This document shows positions 1 to 9,275 of a DNA stretch of 31,687 bases, piece by piece (positions within the stretch are counted from its first letter, which is position 1; each line of letters starts with the position of its first letter). Source of the stretch: CAZGHS01 sp964525495 (lineage in GTDB: Bacteria; Patescibacteriota; Microgenomatia; JALYQM01). The notes beneath the pieces are model-generated. The model was not told the DNA's origin, did not search any database, and saw nothing but the letters and a program-made list of their open reading frames with translations. Location of the stretch: positions 1-31,687 of the forward strand of contig CAZGHS010000014.1 in the NCBI GenBank assembly GCA_964525495.1, in the 5' to 3' direction. The translations under genes were made by a program, and so were the position numbers.

Positions 1-119
1 TTATATTTGGGCTCTTCGGTCTTGGTTTCTTCTTAATTGGATTTATTGCTAAACCATTCTTAGATCCAATTATGACTAAAATTGCAAAACGTGTAGAAGA
101 AAGTAAAGTAACAGAATAG
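1..119 (+). CDS. C-terminal fragment of a membrane protein
   Basis: The frame is open from the window edge (codons in phase with position 3) to a TAG at 117-119 and encodes about 38 residues. A hydrophobic stretch rich in F, G, L and I is followed by a polar, charged tail ending KVTE. This looks like the last transmembrane helix and cytoplasmic tail of a multi-pass protein such as an MFS-type transporter, but the family cannot be fixed from so little sequence. A strong hairpin follows directly. Confidence 0.5.
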   Translation, partial: IFGLFGLGFFLIGFIAKPFLDPIMTKIAKRVEESKVTE

Positions 120-128
120 AAAATAAAA

Positions 129-176
129 TAGCCTGATTGATAATGAAACATCATTATCAGTCAGGCTATTATTTTT
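129..176. terminator. Bidirectional intrinsic terminator
   Basis: An 18-bp stem (129-146 with 151-168, one G-T wobble) closes a 4-nt loop. It has an A-rich run before it and a T-rich run after it, so it can end both the rightward fragment and the leftward 410-aa gene, whose stop codon lies at its right edge. Confidence 0.85.
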
Positions 177-1401
177 AATTAGATTTGTTATTAGATTCAC
201 TACTACGATTAGTATGACTTTCAGTAGAAGACTTCGTACTTTGTTGCGATGAAGGTTTTTCTTCTGTTGAAGGTTGTGATCCTACCGCAGCTGCATATTG
301 GCTAGCTCGTGCCATATCGCGTACAGTTTCGCGTGCAACTTGGCGCACAAGTGTTTCTTTGAATGCAGATTCTTTTTCTGCGATTAATGCGGCTGAAGAT
401 GCTGCTGCCAGTGCTTCGACAAGCTCCTGACCTTTATCTGTAAAATCGTCGTGTCCAGGGACAATGTATTCTGCTCGGACTTGAGTGGGTAGATTTCGTC
501 TAGCAGCTTGCTCTGCTGCAGAGCGTGCCTGCACCATGATATCTTCAGCGCTTGTTTCAAGCGGTATTTGAGAAACAGCGTTTGCAGTATCTTGAGCTAT
601 GCCTTGAATCGTGGTTGTTTGGTTTGTATCGAAATCTGGAATGGGAATGTCTACAACTCGCCCTACTGCTTTTGTTAATTTTTGAGCATAGGTTTTTATG
701 GTCGAAGGTTGTTCTCTTTGATCTTGTTCTTGAATTGAATCAGGATAGGATAGCACTTCGGATACAGCATCATGTACAGCACTGGAAACTCTACTATATC
801 GGGTATTGTCTCGAGCTGCAGCCGAACCTATATCTTGGGCAATTGCGTTAACATTGTCTCCGATGCTTGCACGTAATTGTGGTTGTTGTTCTGAAATAGT
901 AGCAACGTTTTCTTCTAATACGTCTCGGAGAGAAGTGTTCCATGAAGTTAGGTCTACTTCCTGAGCGGTTTTTTCCGCTGCCGTAGCAAATAATACATTC
1001 GCTGCTTGGTAATCTATTCCTGCTTGGTTTTGAAAGCGGCTTCTTAGAGTTGATTGAGTTTGTGTTGTTACTTTTGTGCGAATGTTTTCTCGAGCTGCTT
1101 GTTCTTGTCGCTCGAAATCCCTTACTAATTCTTCGAGGTTAACGGGGATAGATCCAGCACTGTTTGTTTCAGCTTGTTGGAGTTCTTTTTCGAGAATAGT
1201 GAGACCTTCTTCTAATAAGAAGGGTTCAAATCTAGGATCTATGGATCCATCGCTGTTTAAGTATCTGGAAAGAGCAGGATTGAGTTGCGCAATTTTTTCG
1301 ATGGTTTCGCGTCGTATATTAGCATCCCAAATCTCACTGTTTGGGTCGTCTTTAAACGCTTGAATCGTCTTTTGTAGTCGTTTTATTTCTGCTGCATCCA
1401 T
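175..1401 (-). CDS. Hypothetical protein, Ala/Gln-rich, Ser-rich tail
   Basis: This is a soluble-looking protein of about 408 residues that I do not recognise. It has no signal peptide or membrane segment. Most of it is polar and apparently helical, rich in A, Q, E and R. The last 30 or so residues are a low-complexity S/T/E/N/K tail. An upstream ATG at 1407 would add two residues. I prefer the ATG at 1401 because a TGATATACT extended -10 (minus strand, 1412-1420) puts the predicted transcript start at about 1404-1405, inside the first ATG, which would make the mRNA nearly leaderless. The next gene upstream (576 aa) is on the same strand. The C-terminal end abuts the shared terminator. Coding status is convincing from length and composition, but the function is unknown. 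Confidence 0.7.
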   Translation of the reverse strand: MDAAEIKRLQKTIQAFKDDPNSEIWDANIRRETIEKIAQLNPALSRYLNSDGSIDPRFEPFLLEEGLTILEKELQQAETNSAGSIPVNLEELVRDFERQEQAARENIRTKVTTQTQSTLRSRFQNQAGIDYQAANVLFATAAEKTAQEVDLTSWNTSLRDVLEENVATISEQQPQLRASIGDNVNAIAQDIGSAAARDNTRYSRVSSAVHDAVSEVLSYPDSIQEQDQREQPSTIKTYAQKLTKAVGRVVDIPIPDFDTNQTTTIQGIAQDTANAVSQIPLETSAEDIMVQARSAAEQAARRNLPTQVRAEYIVPGHDDFTDKGQELVEALAAASSAALIAEKESAFKETLVRQVARETVRDMARASQYAAAVGSQPSTEEKPSSQQSTKSSTESHTNRSSESNNKSN

Positions 1402-1411
1402 GGGCATCGTA

Positions 1412-1420
1412 AGTATATCA
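1412..1420 (-). promoter_or_regulatory. Extended -10 promoter element, leaderless type
   Basis: TG-A-TATACT on the minus strand. The predicted start point is 3-4 nt upstream of the ATG at 1401. No good -35 box is visible. The same sequence recurs at other gene starts in this window. Confidence 0.5.
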
Positions 1421-1458
1421 GAACTATTGTTTGTAATGTAGATGGTTAAAATACATTA

Positions 1459-3189
1459 TTACGCGGCTTTGGCGATTTGAGAAGAGAGATATCTTCTGAC
1501 TGGAATGCCAAAAATGAAAGTGACTGCTTCTTGAGTAGTTTCGTCGAAGATAAATCTGGTTTGAGAATGGCGAATGGGTGATACAGGTTTTTCTCGAAAG
1601 GTAGTGATCTCTTTAGTAATTATAGGTGTGAAATCTTCGATGATAAGTGGTTTTTCGAGTACTGTTTCTTGTTTGTGATTGAGAGTGTTTTTTTTAGCTC
1701 TTTTATTTATTAATCCTGAGGTTTTTGGTTCGCATGGGTCCCAGCCACAACTCTCACCTGTTACTTTACAGACATAAGGACAACAAGTCATCCCTTCGAG
1801 TAACCAGAAACCATGTCCACAGCCGCCTTGTTCATCCGGACATGTTATCCATTGTAGTTCGAATTTCTTATTATTTTCTTCTTCATTGTTTTCGTCAGTT
1901 TTGATTTGGCTTGTTTGTTCGCCCCCTTCGAGAGTGCAGTCTAATGTACCTTGTTTACTCCATGATGAGGTCTTTTGTGCATAGTACCCTGCGGTTTTTG
2001 TTGTTGAGTTCTTTGTGTTTGCTTTTGTTTTTATATAGAAATCTTTGTCTGTGTATTCATAGAGTGTCAGTAAAAGAATGCGGATTTCTAAAGGAGCGTT
2101 TTTTAAGGTAGCAAGTACATACAACTGTGCAATTTTTTCATTTCGTTTTTGTGCTTTTGCTATTTCGTCAGATGAAAGGACATCTTCCCTGTATTCTTTC
2201 TCTTTTTGTGCTGATTGTGGATGTTTTTTGTCTAAATCTACATCTTGCATGGCTGTATATATTGTATTTTCAATAAAGTCTTCTAGATTAGAGATTGTTT
2301 CAGAAGGTTTTATCTGAATCGGGTGTGCAAGTATTTGATCCGGAGAAGCAGTGGACTGAAGTGCTGGGCCGCCAGGGGAGAGCTTGTTCAGCATGGCGAT
2401 ATGGTGTTCTCTTGAGAGTTCGCTTCTTAATTGTTTGACTTGGATACGTACCTCTTGATCGGATACTTTGTGGGTAAAAAAGATGTAGGTAAAGGTGTGG
2501 GTTCCGAAGCCCTCCTTGTCTTCAGAATCGGTTGTTTCGGGAGGTGCGCTTACAAGGATGCTGATACCTTGTTCATCCTGCATACTCATCTCAATTATGT
2601 TTACGAGGCTATCTTTAAACACTTTTTCTCGCTGTGGATTGGTTGCGTGAGCTATTCCCGCATCCAAAACTTGAAAAACATCTTGTCTTTGTCTTGCCTG
2701 AGTGGTTGTTTCCTCTCTTTGAGCAGAGTTAAAAGGATCCCAATATCTTAGCTGATAGCCTTCCTCGGAAAGGAGGATTTTCATCCAATGTTCGCTGATA
2801 CGCATGGCAAAATTGAATTCTTTGGATAGTGTTTCAATATTTGATCGAACTAAGTCTTCTTCCTCTTTTATTCTGGATTTATTTTGAGCTTGAATTGCAC
2901 TATTTATACGAGTTTTTTCTGCTTGTAGATTGCAGCGTCTCCAGATATTGCCTCTTTGAGGGAACCCTTGTATCTCAAAAATTTGTTGAAGTTCCGTATT
3001 TACTCTCCGCCATGTTTGATGTGGTTTAGACCGATCATGTTGAGCTAAGGATGCGTTAATAGCCTCAAGATGTTGATTGGGATGGTAAGTACGGTGTTCA
3101 GTAGTCATATCCTGCTCGGGAATGTGCTCTTTATTTGTTTTCTGGCTTAGGTTTTCACCCTTACAGTAGCGGCACTGCCCCGGAGTCAC
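1459..3189 (-). CDS. Hypothetical protein with terminal Cys clusters
   Basis: A 576-residue protein of unknown function. The extreme N-terminus has a CxxC pair (C6, C9) followed by a TNKEH stretch, resembling the first knuckle of a treble-clef/HNH-like zinc site. The middle is helical and charged. A second cluster holds C450, C457, C469, C470, C474, C481 and C486 with an adjacent GCGHGFW segment and is probably a structural zinc module. There is no signal peptide or membrane helix. The start is GTG at 3189; an in-frame stop lies just upstream. The next ATG (3108) would remove the N-terminal CxxC, so GTG is preferred, although no Shine-Dalgarno sequence is visible. It faces away from the 1195-aa gene, with about 140 bp between them. 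Neither Cys region is assigned to a named family. Confidence 0.7.
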   Translation of the reverse strand: MTPGQCRYCKGENLSQKTNKEHIPEQDMTTEHRTYHPNQHLEAINASLAQHDRSKPHQTWRRVNTELQQIFEIQGFPQRGNIWRRCNLQAEKTRINSAIQAQNKSRIKEEEDLVRSNIETLSKEFNFAMRISEHWMKILLSEEGYQLRYWDPFNSAQREETTTQARQRQDVFQVLDAGIAHATNPQREKVFKDSLVNIIEMSMQDEQGISILVSAPPETTDSEDKEGFGTHTFTYIFFTHKVSDQEVRIQVKQLRSELSREHHIAMLNKLSPGGPALQSTASPDQILAHPIQIKPSETISNLEDFIENTIYTAMQDVDLDKKHPQSAQKEKEYREDVLSSDEIAKAQKRNEKIAQLYVLATLKNAPLEIRILLLTLYEYTDKDFYIKTKANTKNSTTKTAGYYAQKTSSWSKQGTLDCTLEGGEQTSQIKTDENNEEENNKKFELQWITCPDEQGGCGHGFWLLEGMTCCPYVCKVTGESCGWDPCEPKTSGLINKRAKKNTLNHKQETVLEKPLIIEDFTPIITKEITTFREKPVSPIRHSQTRFIFDETTQEAVTFIFGIPVRRYLSSQIAKAA

Positions 3190-3297
3190 ACCGGAGTTAC
3201 CAAATAAAGATCATATTTAGAGTAATATATGGGGTCTGAGATAGCAATGAGATAGGAATTTGAGCGTAAAGCCTTATCTGTTTGAGTATGTACTAGG

Positions 3298-3326
3298 TTG
3301 ACTACTATAGGGTATTGTGTTAGAAT
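3298..3326 (+). promoter_or_regulatory. Sigma70-type promoter, leaderless
   Basis: TTGACT (3298-3303), a 17-nt spacer and TAGAAT (3321-3326); each box matches consensus at 5 of 6 positions. The expected start falls at about 3333, which is the A of the ATG of the 1195-aa gene. Confidence 0.75.
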
Positions 3327-3332
3327 GCCTGC

Positions 3333-6300
3333 ATGGCTGAACGTCTTCGTGGAATAGATCCACAACACCAAATTGATAGCTTTGATTACACTCAAGTGCT
3401 TCCAGAAAGTATGCGTGAAGCTCCCTTGGATCCTCAACTTAATTTAGATCCTATGCCGGAGAATCATCGTCGTATTGAGGCTCGTGGTGGGGCAGGACTT
3501 GGTGTGACTAATGTAGAGGCGTTTTTAGATTTTAAAGGAGCACTTAATGCTTTGCCAGCAGATCGGAAAGCAGTGGTATCAGCTCAATTATTGGAGTGGC
3601 ATGAGCGGCTTTGGCCGTCTATCACCAGCTCTGCCGTCGATAAAGCAGAAACTTCACGGCAATATCAGCGATTACTACAGGAAAAGAAAGCGGGTTTATT
3701 TGAATCTGAAGAAGAAAAGCATATCCGTAGCGCTTTCTTGAAATGGGAAGCCTTAGTGGTAGGAATGAAGCGATTAGCTGATTTAAATGAAACAACTCGT
3801 AAGAGCGCTAAAAGTGTTGCGGCTAGTGATAATAATTTTAATGGCGTTCCTGATTTGAACCCTACAAATAAAGAAACTGGTTATGACTTCGCCTTACTAT
3901 TTTGTTTACAAGATATGCCTAGTATCTTGCGCGGTGAAGACGGTATGACTGTAAATAAGATTTTGAGTCGAATTGCAGATCGTGTGGCTAAACCAACAGA
4001 GGATACTATTTCTGCAGACACAATTGATACGGTTCTTGAAGATGAGGATATACGTAGTACGGCTTCTAGTGAAATGATCCATATTGCACGAACTATGGCT
4101 TATGTTGCGGGATTCCATCCAGAACTAAGTTATAAAGATCAGAAAGAGTTTGTGCGTAAAAAAGCACAAGGTGGTCAACTGACACCTGGTGAGGTTAATT
4201 ATGACCTTTGGATGAGTAACTATGGATCTTATGGAACTACTATTTATCCGTATGTAGCTAACAAAGAAAAAGATGTGAAAATCCGCGGGTATTTATCTGA
4301 TTTCTTTTGGGATTCAGTTCCTAAAGTACATAAAAAGAAGGTAAAACGAGATGAACGCAATGCCGGTGAGTTGATTATGCATCGTCAAGATAGTGCCTTG
4401 ATTTATCAAATATTGGGAAGCCCGGATGGAGACCGTTCGCGTCTTGGAGATCTGACTATTGAAGATTTTATGGACTTGGCTGATCAGAAGGCATTTATAA
4501 GTTACAAGGATTGGGTTCAGAAGGTAGCAGCTCCAGCTGCAGAATTTTTTGGTCATTATGTAGACCAGGCACTTAAAGGACCTATTGGATCAGAGGATGT
4601 CTACGATCAGTTTTATCAAACTGGAGTAGGTGTGAATCGTTATGGTTTGAATAGAGAAGCTCGGTATCGATTCATGCTTCAATGGGGATCAGAATTGGAA
4701 ACAGTTGATTATATTCTGATGCATGCAAGCCAAAAACTTAAGACTGGATTGCGCTATGCAGAAGCAGCTAGAGGTAAAATAGAAGATCATTATTGGGGCG
4801 CACCTATTATTCAGGGTATGCTGGTTCTTCCATTTGTCGATACACCTGATCAGATTGGTGAGAGAACAAATAGTTTTGATAGCCCTAAACGGTTACGCAC
4901 TCATTTGATCGATGCTGCAGGACTGGATATGGGTGTTGCTCGAAAATATGGTTTTGAGTGGTATAAAGAACACTACAAGCTTTTGTATCGGGGAGCTGAG
5001 CCTGTTATTGGTGGTGTTATATTTGAGAGTCAATTGCATACTTTTAACTCTATTTTTCGAGAGCCAAAAAAAGATGCTAAAGGTAAGTGGAACGGTGCTG
5101 GTGTTAAAGTCGGACGAGATGCGTATGTGCGGGTTACTTACCAGGATCTACTACAACTGGCAGATGTTCATGAGGAAGTACTTCCGTATGAATATGAGCC
5201 TGGTAAATATATCAACGTACGACATTTTAAAAAGGGATCTCTTGCTGAGGATCAATTAAATCCTGAAGTGGAGAAAGCTATTCGACGTTGGGTGAATGGT
5301 GATGGTGGTCGTTCAAGTGCTAAGGATGTATTGGGACAAGATGTTTATACCTATAATCAGTTTACGCGCGTTTCTATGGATGCTTTGTGGGAATGGTATA
5401 AGCGTTGGAGTCCTCGAGAATGGACAAGCCCCGAGTTTCGTCAAAAAGCAAAAGAATCTCGATTGCGAGGGTCTTTTAGTCCGGTGACTTCTGTTTCATT
5501 GTTAGAGAATCCTAATACCAGTATTGATACAGAATGGCGTTGGGGTGTAGATCCTATTCGGGGTCCTCAGGTTGTCTATGATGAGGTTATGGATATTCTT
5601 GCTAATAGTCCATTTTTGGTGAGACTAGAGGATGATAAAAAGAAAGAGAATGGTGAGATTGATCCTTACACTGGTCAGACATGGATTTTTAGACCTCATG
5701 CTTTGGCTGATGCTAAAGGTAGAGCGTTGCAAGATCACAGAGGCCAGTCAATTCAAGTTGTCGCTGTTCCTGATCAAGATTATGTTGATCCTGTAATCGC
5801 TGCTTTTAAAGTAGATAAACCTGGATATATGAGTTTGCATACTTTGCAAAATAGATTCCCTGGTCGTGCTAATATTATGGCTTTTTATGCGCTTGGTCGT
5901 GGTGCAGGTAATACTTTAGGTGATGAGGATTCAAACCAGACAGGTGCAATAGAGCGATGGCCAATACCTCCTTATAATTGTAAGTTTTTGGTGGAGAATA
6001 ATCATATATTGGTTAAGACAGATTTCAGTCGTCATAAGCATCATGCTGAAGTAGAAGCAGAAGCTCGTATATTGCGAGGAGAGTCTCGCTATAAGGACCC
6101 GACACATAGAAATATTCTTCGTGAAGCAGAGATAGTGTGGAGAGATCAAGATCATGCGGAGCATGTTGCTGACCCGCTTGATATTCATCGATTGATCGAA
6201 GCAATGAAAGACCGCGACCTTATAGATGATGTTGGTCGTCGGGAAATGATGGATAGATTTGGATGTCAGTTGGTGGTTCAACCTACTCGTGAAGGAGTTG

Positions 6301-6920
6301 AGCTTTATGGTAATCTTGCTCAATTGTTGGATGTGATGGGACGTTTGAATGTTTCAAATCCTGAGTTCGACTCTTTCTTGAAGGCACAGGTAAGTAGCGC
6401 GCAAGGTCTTTTGAGTAGAGGCGTTGATGCTGCAGAACAGGTAACTCCCAATGCAGGGCCACTGGTCTATTTTATCAAGGAAGTTCGAAAAATTGCAGGT
6501 AATACAGCTGCAGATTTTGTTGAAAATACTCCAGTATTAGGCGGTGTTCCTGTTGCTACAATGACTGGTATTGAGCTGTACACACGCTTTCTTGATCCAG
6601 CGATATGGAATCCAAGTGTTTTGCCAGTCGGTTTGGCTATTGGTATTGGTTTGCCGGTACTTAAGACTTTTGTTATAGATCGAAGTGGTGGCTATGAGTT
6701 TGTTAGAGATATAAGAGATCGTATACCAGATGTGTGGGGACTTCGATGGGTTTCACGACATCTGCATAGCGCAGCTGAAGGAGTTTCCGCGCCATGGCAG
6801 ACAATTGCTGCTGCAGAAAAGGGTGTGCTCGTGAATAATTTTCATGGTGAAGAAGTGTCAAAATATGCACCTAACTTGGTAACTCAATTAGATAGAGCTT
6901 ATGGAGCAGGTAGTAAATAA
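3333..6920 (+). CDS. Very large hypothetical protein, C-terminal membrane segment
   Basis: A 1195-residue protein that I cannot place in a family. Most of it is hydrophilic, with many W, Y and charged residues and no obvious Walker, protease or nuclease motif. One clear hydrophobic stretch lies near residues 1090-1115, leaving an 80-residue tail, so a tail-proximal membrane anchor is likely. There is no signal peptide. The start is fixed by a good promoter whose start point coincides with this ATG. The 300-aa Tat-like protein follows 9 nt after the stop, behind a GGAGG ribosome-binding site, so the two are co-expressed and may act together at the membrane. The gene reads away from the 576-aa gene and toward the T4SS operon. 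Function unknown. Confidence 0.8.
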   Translation: MAERLRGIDPQHQIDSFDYTQVLPESMREAPLDPQLNLDPMPENHRRIEARGGAGLGVTNVEAFLDFKGALNALPADRKAVVSAQLLEWHERLWPSITSSAVDKAETSRQYQRLLQEKKAGLFESEEEKHIRSAFLKWEALVVGMKRLADLNETTRKSAKSVAASDNNFNGVPDLNPTNKETGYDFALLFCLQDMPSILRGEDGMTVNKILSRIADRVAKPTEDTISADTIDTVLEDEDIRSTASSEMIHIARTMAYVAGFHPELSYKDQKEFVRKKAQGGQLTPGEVNYDLWMSNYGSYGTTIYPYVANKEKDVKIRGYLSDFFWDSVPKVHKKKVKRDERNAGELIMHRQDSALIYQILGSPDGDRSRLGDLTIEDFMDLADQKAFISYKDWVQKVAAPAAEFFGHYVDQALKGPIGSEDVYDQFYQTGVGVNRYGLNREARYRFMLQWGSELETVDYILMHASQKLKTGLRYAEAARGKIEDHYWGAPIIQGMLVLPFVDTPDQIGERTNSFDSPKRLRTHLIDAAGLDMGVARKYGFEWYKEHYKLLYRGAEPVIGGVIFESQLHTFNSIFREPKKDAKGKWNGAGVKVGRDAYVRVTYQDLLQLADVHEEVLPYEYEPGKYINVRHFKKGSLAEDQLNPEVEKAIRRWVNGDGGRSSAKDVLGQDVYTYNQFTRVSMDALWEWYKRWSPREWTSPEFRQKAKESRLRGSFSPVTSVSLLENPNTSIDTEWRWGVDPIRGPQVVYDEVMDILANSPFLVRLEDDKKKENGEIDPYTGQTWIFRPHALADAKGRALQDHRGQSIQVVAVPDQDYVDPVIAAFKVDKPGYMSLHTLQNRFPGRANIMAFYALGRGAGNTLGDEDSNQTGAIERWPIPPYNCKFLVENNHILVKTDFSRHKHHAEVEAEARILRGESRYKDPTHRNILREAEIVWRDQDHAEHVADPLDIHRLIEAMKDRDLIDDVGRREMMDRFGCQLVVQPTREGVELYGNLAQLLDVMGRLNVSNPEFDSFLKAQVSSAQGLLSRGVDAAEQVTPNAGPLVYFIKEVRKIAGNTAADFVENTPVLGGVPVATMTGIELYTRFLDPAIWNPSVLPVGLAIGIGLPVLKTFVIDRSGGYEFVRDIRDRIPDVWGLRWVSRHLHSAAEGVSAPWQTIAAAEKGVLVNNFHGEEVSKYAPNLVTQLDRAYGAGSK

Positions 6921-6929
6921 GGAGGAATT

Positions 6930-7832
6930 ATGGCAAATAATGAACATGATCGACCAGGTTTAGATACTTCAGTAACTCAAGAAGATCAAAAACATCAGGG
7001 AAAACCTATTCGTGGATCACGAGCTGGTGGTCTGTCTCGAAGAGCTTTAGTAGGTGGGGCCTTAACCGTGACTGTGTTCGGGACGCTTTGTGCTTGGTTA
7101 GATGCTTCTAAGCCAAAAATTGACTGGACTAATCCTTTTCGGAACGCAGCTACAGGTACACTTAATAAAGAGTCGGAAGCAGCTACTTCGGCTGTTTTTT
7201 CTCGCCTTGGATCGATTATCTATGCTCATGACAGAGCTGCTACTTTGCCTGGTGTTTTTGTCACTCAGGGAGGCGAAGTACATCCGGTTATGACCTTTCA
7301 TAGACAGATGGACTTGTTCAAGCAAACCACCGTTAATGAAGATCGATTACTAGTTCCTGCTAATGTTGAGACTCATTTACGAACCCAAATGGAAATTTTG
7401 CAGAAAATGCATACTGATCCACAAGGATTACGAGCTATGATGGTTAACTTTTCTGATCAGAGAGGTTATCCAGCAGAGTCTAGGGATGCATATCTTGCTA
7501 TGTATGATCAATATTTATCTCGACACCCACGCGTAACAGGCTTTGACGAGTGGTATGCAGAATCTATGTTGCGTGAACAGCTTACAGCTCAATGGTTGCA
7601 AGACGTACGAGCCGGTGTTACTACCGGAACCGATATTCCTGCAAGTCAGCGACTTGATTATTTAAAGCGGGTTGATTTGTTGCCTCGATACTTGAAAGAA
7701 CATAGCTATTATTCAGCAATCGTTGGTACTTCTGGTTCGTCAGACTCTCGTGGAGTACTTGCAGAAGTAGGGAATCGATTTGCCCGTAAAGCTGCTGTTC
7801 AAGCACGTAAAGCCGAGAGACGTATAGGCTAA
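6930..7832 (+). CDS. Hypothetical protein with Tat-like N-terminal signal
   Basis: A 300-residue protein. After a polar leader of about 35 residues comes SRRAL (R37, R38) and then a hydrophobic segment to about residue 57. This resembles a twin-arginine signal or signal anchor, though the match to the SRRxFLK consensus is partial. The rest is probably extracytoplasmic, with no cysteines and several helical stretches rich in R, Q and Y. The ATG is preceded by GGAGG (6921-6925) at ideal spacing, the strongest ribosome-binding site in this part of the window. It is the second gene of an operon with the 1195-aa gene and its stop is only 8 nt from the convergent VirB6-like gene. No family recognised. 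Whether this organism has a Tat system cannot be seen here. Confidence 0.75.
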   Translation: MANNEHDRPGLDTSVTQEDQKHQGKPIRGSRAGGLSRRALVGGALTVTVFGTLCAWLDASKPKIDWTNPFRNAATGTLNKESEAATSAVFSRLGSIIYAHDRAATLPGVFVTQGGEVHPVMTFHRQMDLFKQTTVNEDRLLVPANVETHLRTQMEILQKMHTDPQGLRAMMVNFSDQRGYPAESRDAYLAMYDQYLSRHPRVTGFDEWYAESMLREQLTAQWLQDVRAGVTTGTDIPASQRLDYLKRVDLLPRYLKEHSYYSAIVGTSGSSDSRGVLAEVGNRFARKAAVQARKAERRIG

Positions 7833-7840
7833 TACTGCGT

Positions 7841-9271
7841 TTACGCTTTTGTAAATGACCCCAACATTGGTATTCTTGACGCGGCCTTTTGTAATCCTTC
7901 TGATGCAGCGCCTTCTGATGCTCCAGGCTTGAATTTTGGATTCACTAATTCTCTTGTTACCTGAATCGCTTTTGGTGTTGTTAAGATAATACCTAATCCT
8001 AGTAATGGACCAACCATGTTATACCAGTTACCTAATCCTGGAGGAGCCCAGAATGGTGTATCAGCATTGAATGTTACGTTTTCTACACTCCATAACTGAG
8101 TACCTGATGGATTTGCGAAGTAGGTTACGCTACCTGCTCGGTTCATGAAGATTGCTGCGAAAGCTAACATAAAGAGCACAACAGGGAATACTAATAAGTG
8201 AGCTATTACTCCTTTGAACCACTCTCCAAATCCTTCTTGCTGTCCGGGAATAGCCATAAAGAGGAATTTGAAAGGACTTAGTATTACTGTTAGCACTACT
8301 GACAAATATGAAGTAAGTAGCATGAAGAAGGTACGTATTACAGATATGAATACTGCAACCCACAATACTAATCTTGTGATACTGCCACCTGTTCCTAAAT
8401 CTAGACTTAATACTGAAGCAATGATGTTAAACTTGTCATCAACTGAAGAAAGATTAGCTATAAGAACGTCTACATTATATAGATCTTGGAATAATTCAAA
8501 GATATTTGCATTGAGAAGGTTGTTTATCTTCATTGTTTCATCTTGAGGAGTTACGCTGCTTGGATTAGCTAAATAACCAGCTGCTTGAAGTGTCGAAACT
8601 CCGATTCTAGTTAAGACGTTTACTGCATCAATCATTAGTCCGACTATTGCATAGCTGAAGAGTACTAAGAATAGAGAGATAACCATTTTTGGAAGGGCTT
8701 GTTGTACTGTAATAACTGTTCGAGGATCAATTTTATTTCTTAAGATAATCATTATCCCGATTATTACCATAATTATAACGAATCCGCCTAGTGCTATGTT
8801 TCTTGAAAGCTGCCATAACTGAGCAATAGGACTTAATGCTCTGAAACCATAACCTTGTGCGTATGCTGGTTTTACGCCTAATACATTTTCTTTAAACATG
8901 GCGATTGCTTCCATGGTAGATGCGGGCTTTTCTTTATAGAGCATTGCCATCATACCTAATGCTTGACCTGTAGCTCCACTATTTCCTGGACCAAAACGAT
9001 TACCGTAATCTGCGATCAAGGCGCCATTCATATTAGAAGTTGTGGCATCAAGACCATTTTTGGGTGACCAGATCCCAACGTTGGAATAGCTATTGGGAAC
9101 AGAGTTGCCAGGTACAATACACATAGGATTAGCTCCTGTGGTACAACCCCAACCCGGGTTTGCTTGACAGACTCCACCTGCACATGGAATTCCTTGCGCT
9201 TGCGCGTAGTTAACATTTAACACAAAGAAATTAGCAATAATGAAAACTATGAAAAGTAGTTTTTTTGCCAT
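7841..9271 (-). CDS. VirB6/TrbL-like T4SS inner-membrane protein
   Basis: A 476-residue polytopic protein. A signal peptide (about 1-25, ending near AQA) is followed by a periplasmic segment with C30, C35, C43 and C51. Transmembrane helices lie near 160-178, 195-216, 299-318, 320-341, 355-376 and 418-431. The stretch around RNKIDPRTVITVQ and the following amphipathic helix resembles the VirB6/TrbL-type proteins that accompany VirB4 in candidate-phyla T4SS loci. In such systems VirB6 forms part of the inner-membrane channel. It starts 4 nt after the stop of the pilin gene and is the last gene of the operon. The call rests on topology and position more than on a diagnostic motif. Confidence 0.65.
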   Translation of the reverse strand: MAKKLLFIVFIIANFFVLNVNYAQAQGIPCAGGVCQANPGWGCTTGANPMCIVPGNSVPNSYSNVGIWSPKNGLDATTSNMNGALIADYGNRFGPGNSGATGQALGMMAMLYKEKPASTMEAIAMFKENVLGVKPAYAQGYGFRALSPIAQLWQLSRNIALGGFVIIMVIIGIMIILRNKIDPRTVITVQQALPKMVISLFLVLFSYAIVGLMIDAVNVLTRIGVSTLQAAGYLANPSSVTPQDETMKINNLLNANIFELFQDLYNVDVLIANLSSVDDKFNIIASVLSLDLGTGGSITRLVLWVAVFISVIRTFFMLLTSYLSVVLTVILSPFKFLFMAIPGQQEGFGEWFKGVIAHLLVFPVVLFMLAFAAIFMNRAGSVTYFANPSGTQLWSVENVTFNADTPFWAPPGLGNWYNMVGPLLGLGIILTTPKAIQVTRELVNPKFKPGASEGAASEGLQKAASRIPMLGSFTKA

Positions 9272-9275
9272 ATGT

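Noticed and set aside
1842..1908. IBR/RING-like reading of the C-terminal Cys cluster of the 576-aa protein
   Set aside because: The Cys spacing does not fit the RING or IBR consensus, so only a generic zinc module is claimed.
3186..3437. 83-codon leftward frame touching the 576-aa gene
   Set aside because: It overlaps the promoter and start of the 1195-aa gene antisense and has no start signals. The 4-nt contact with the GTG start is probably chance.
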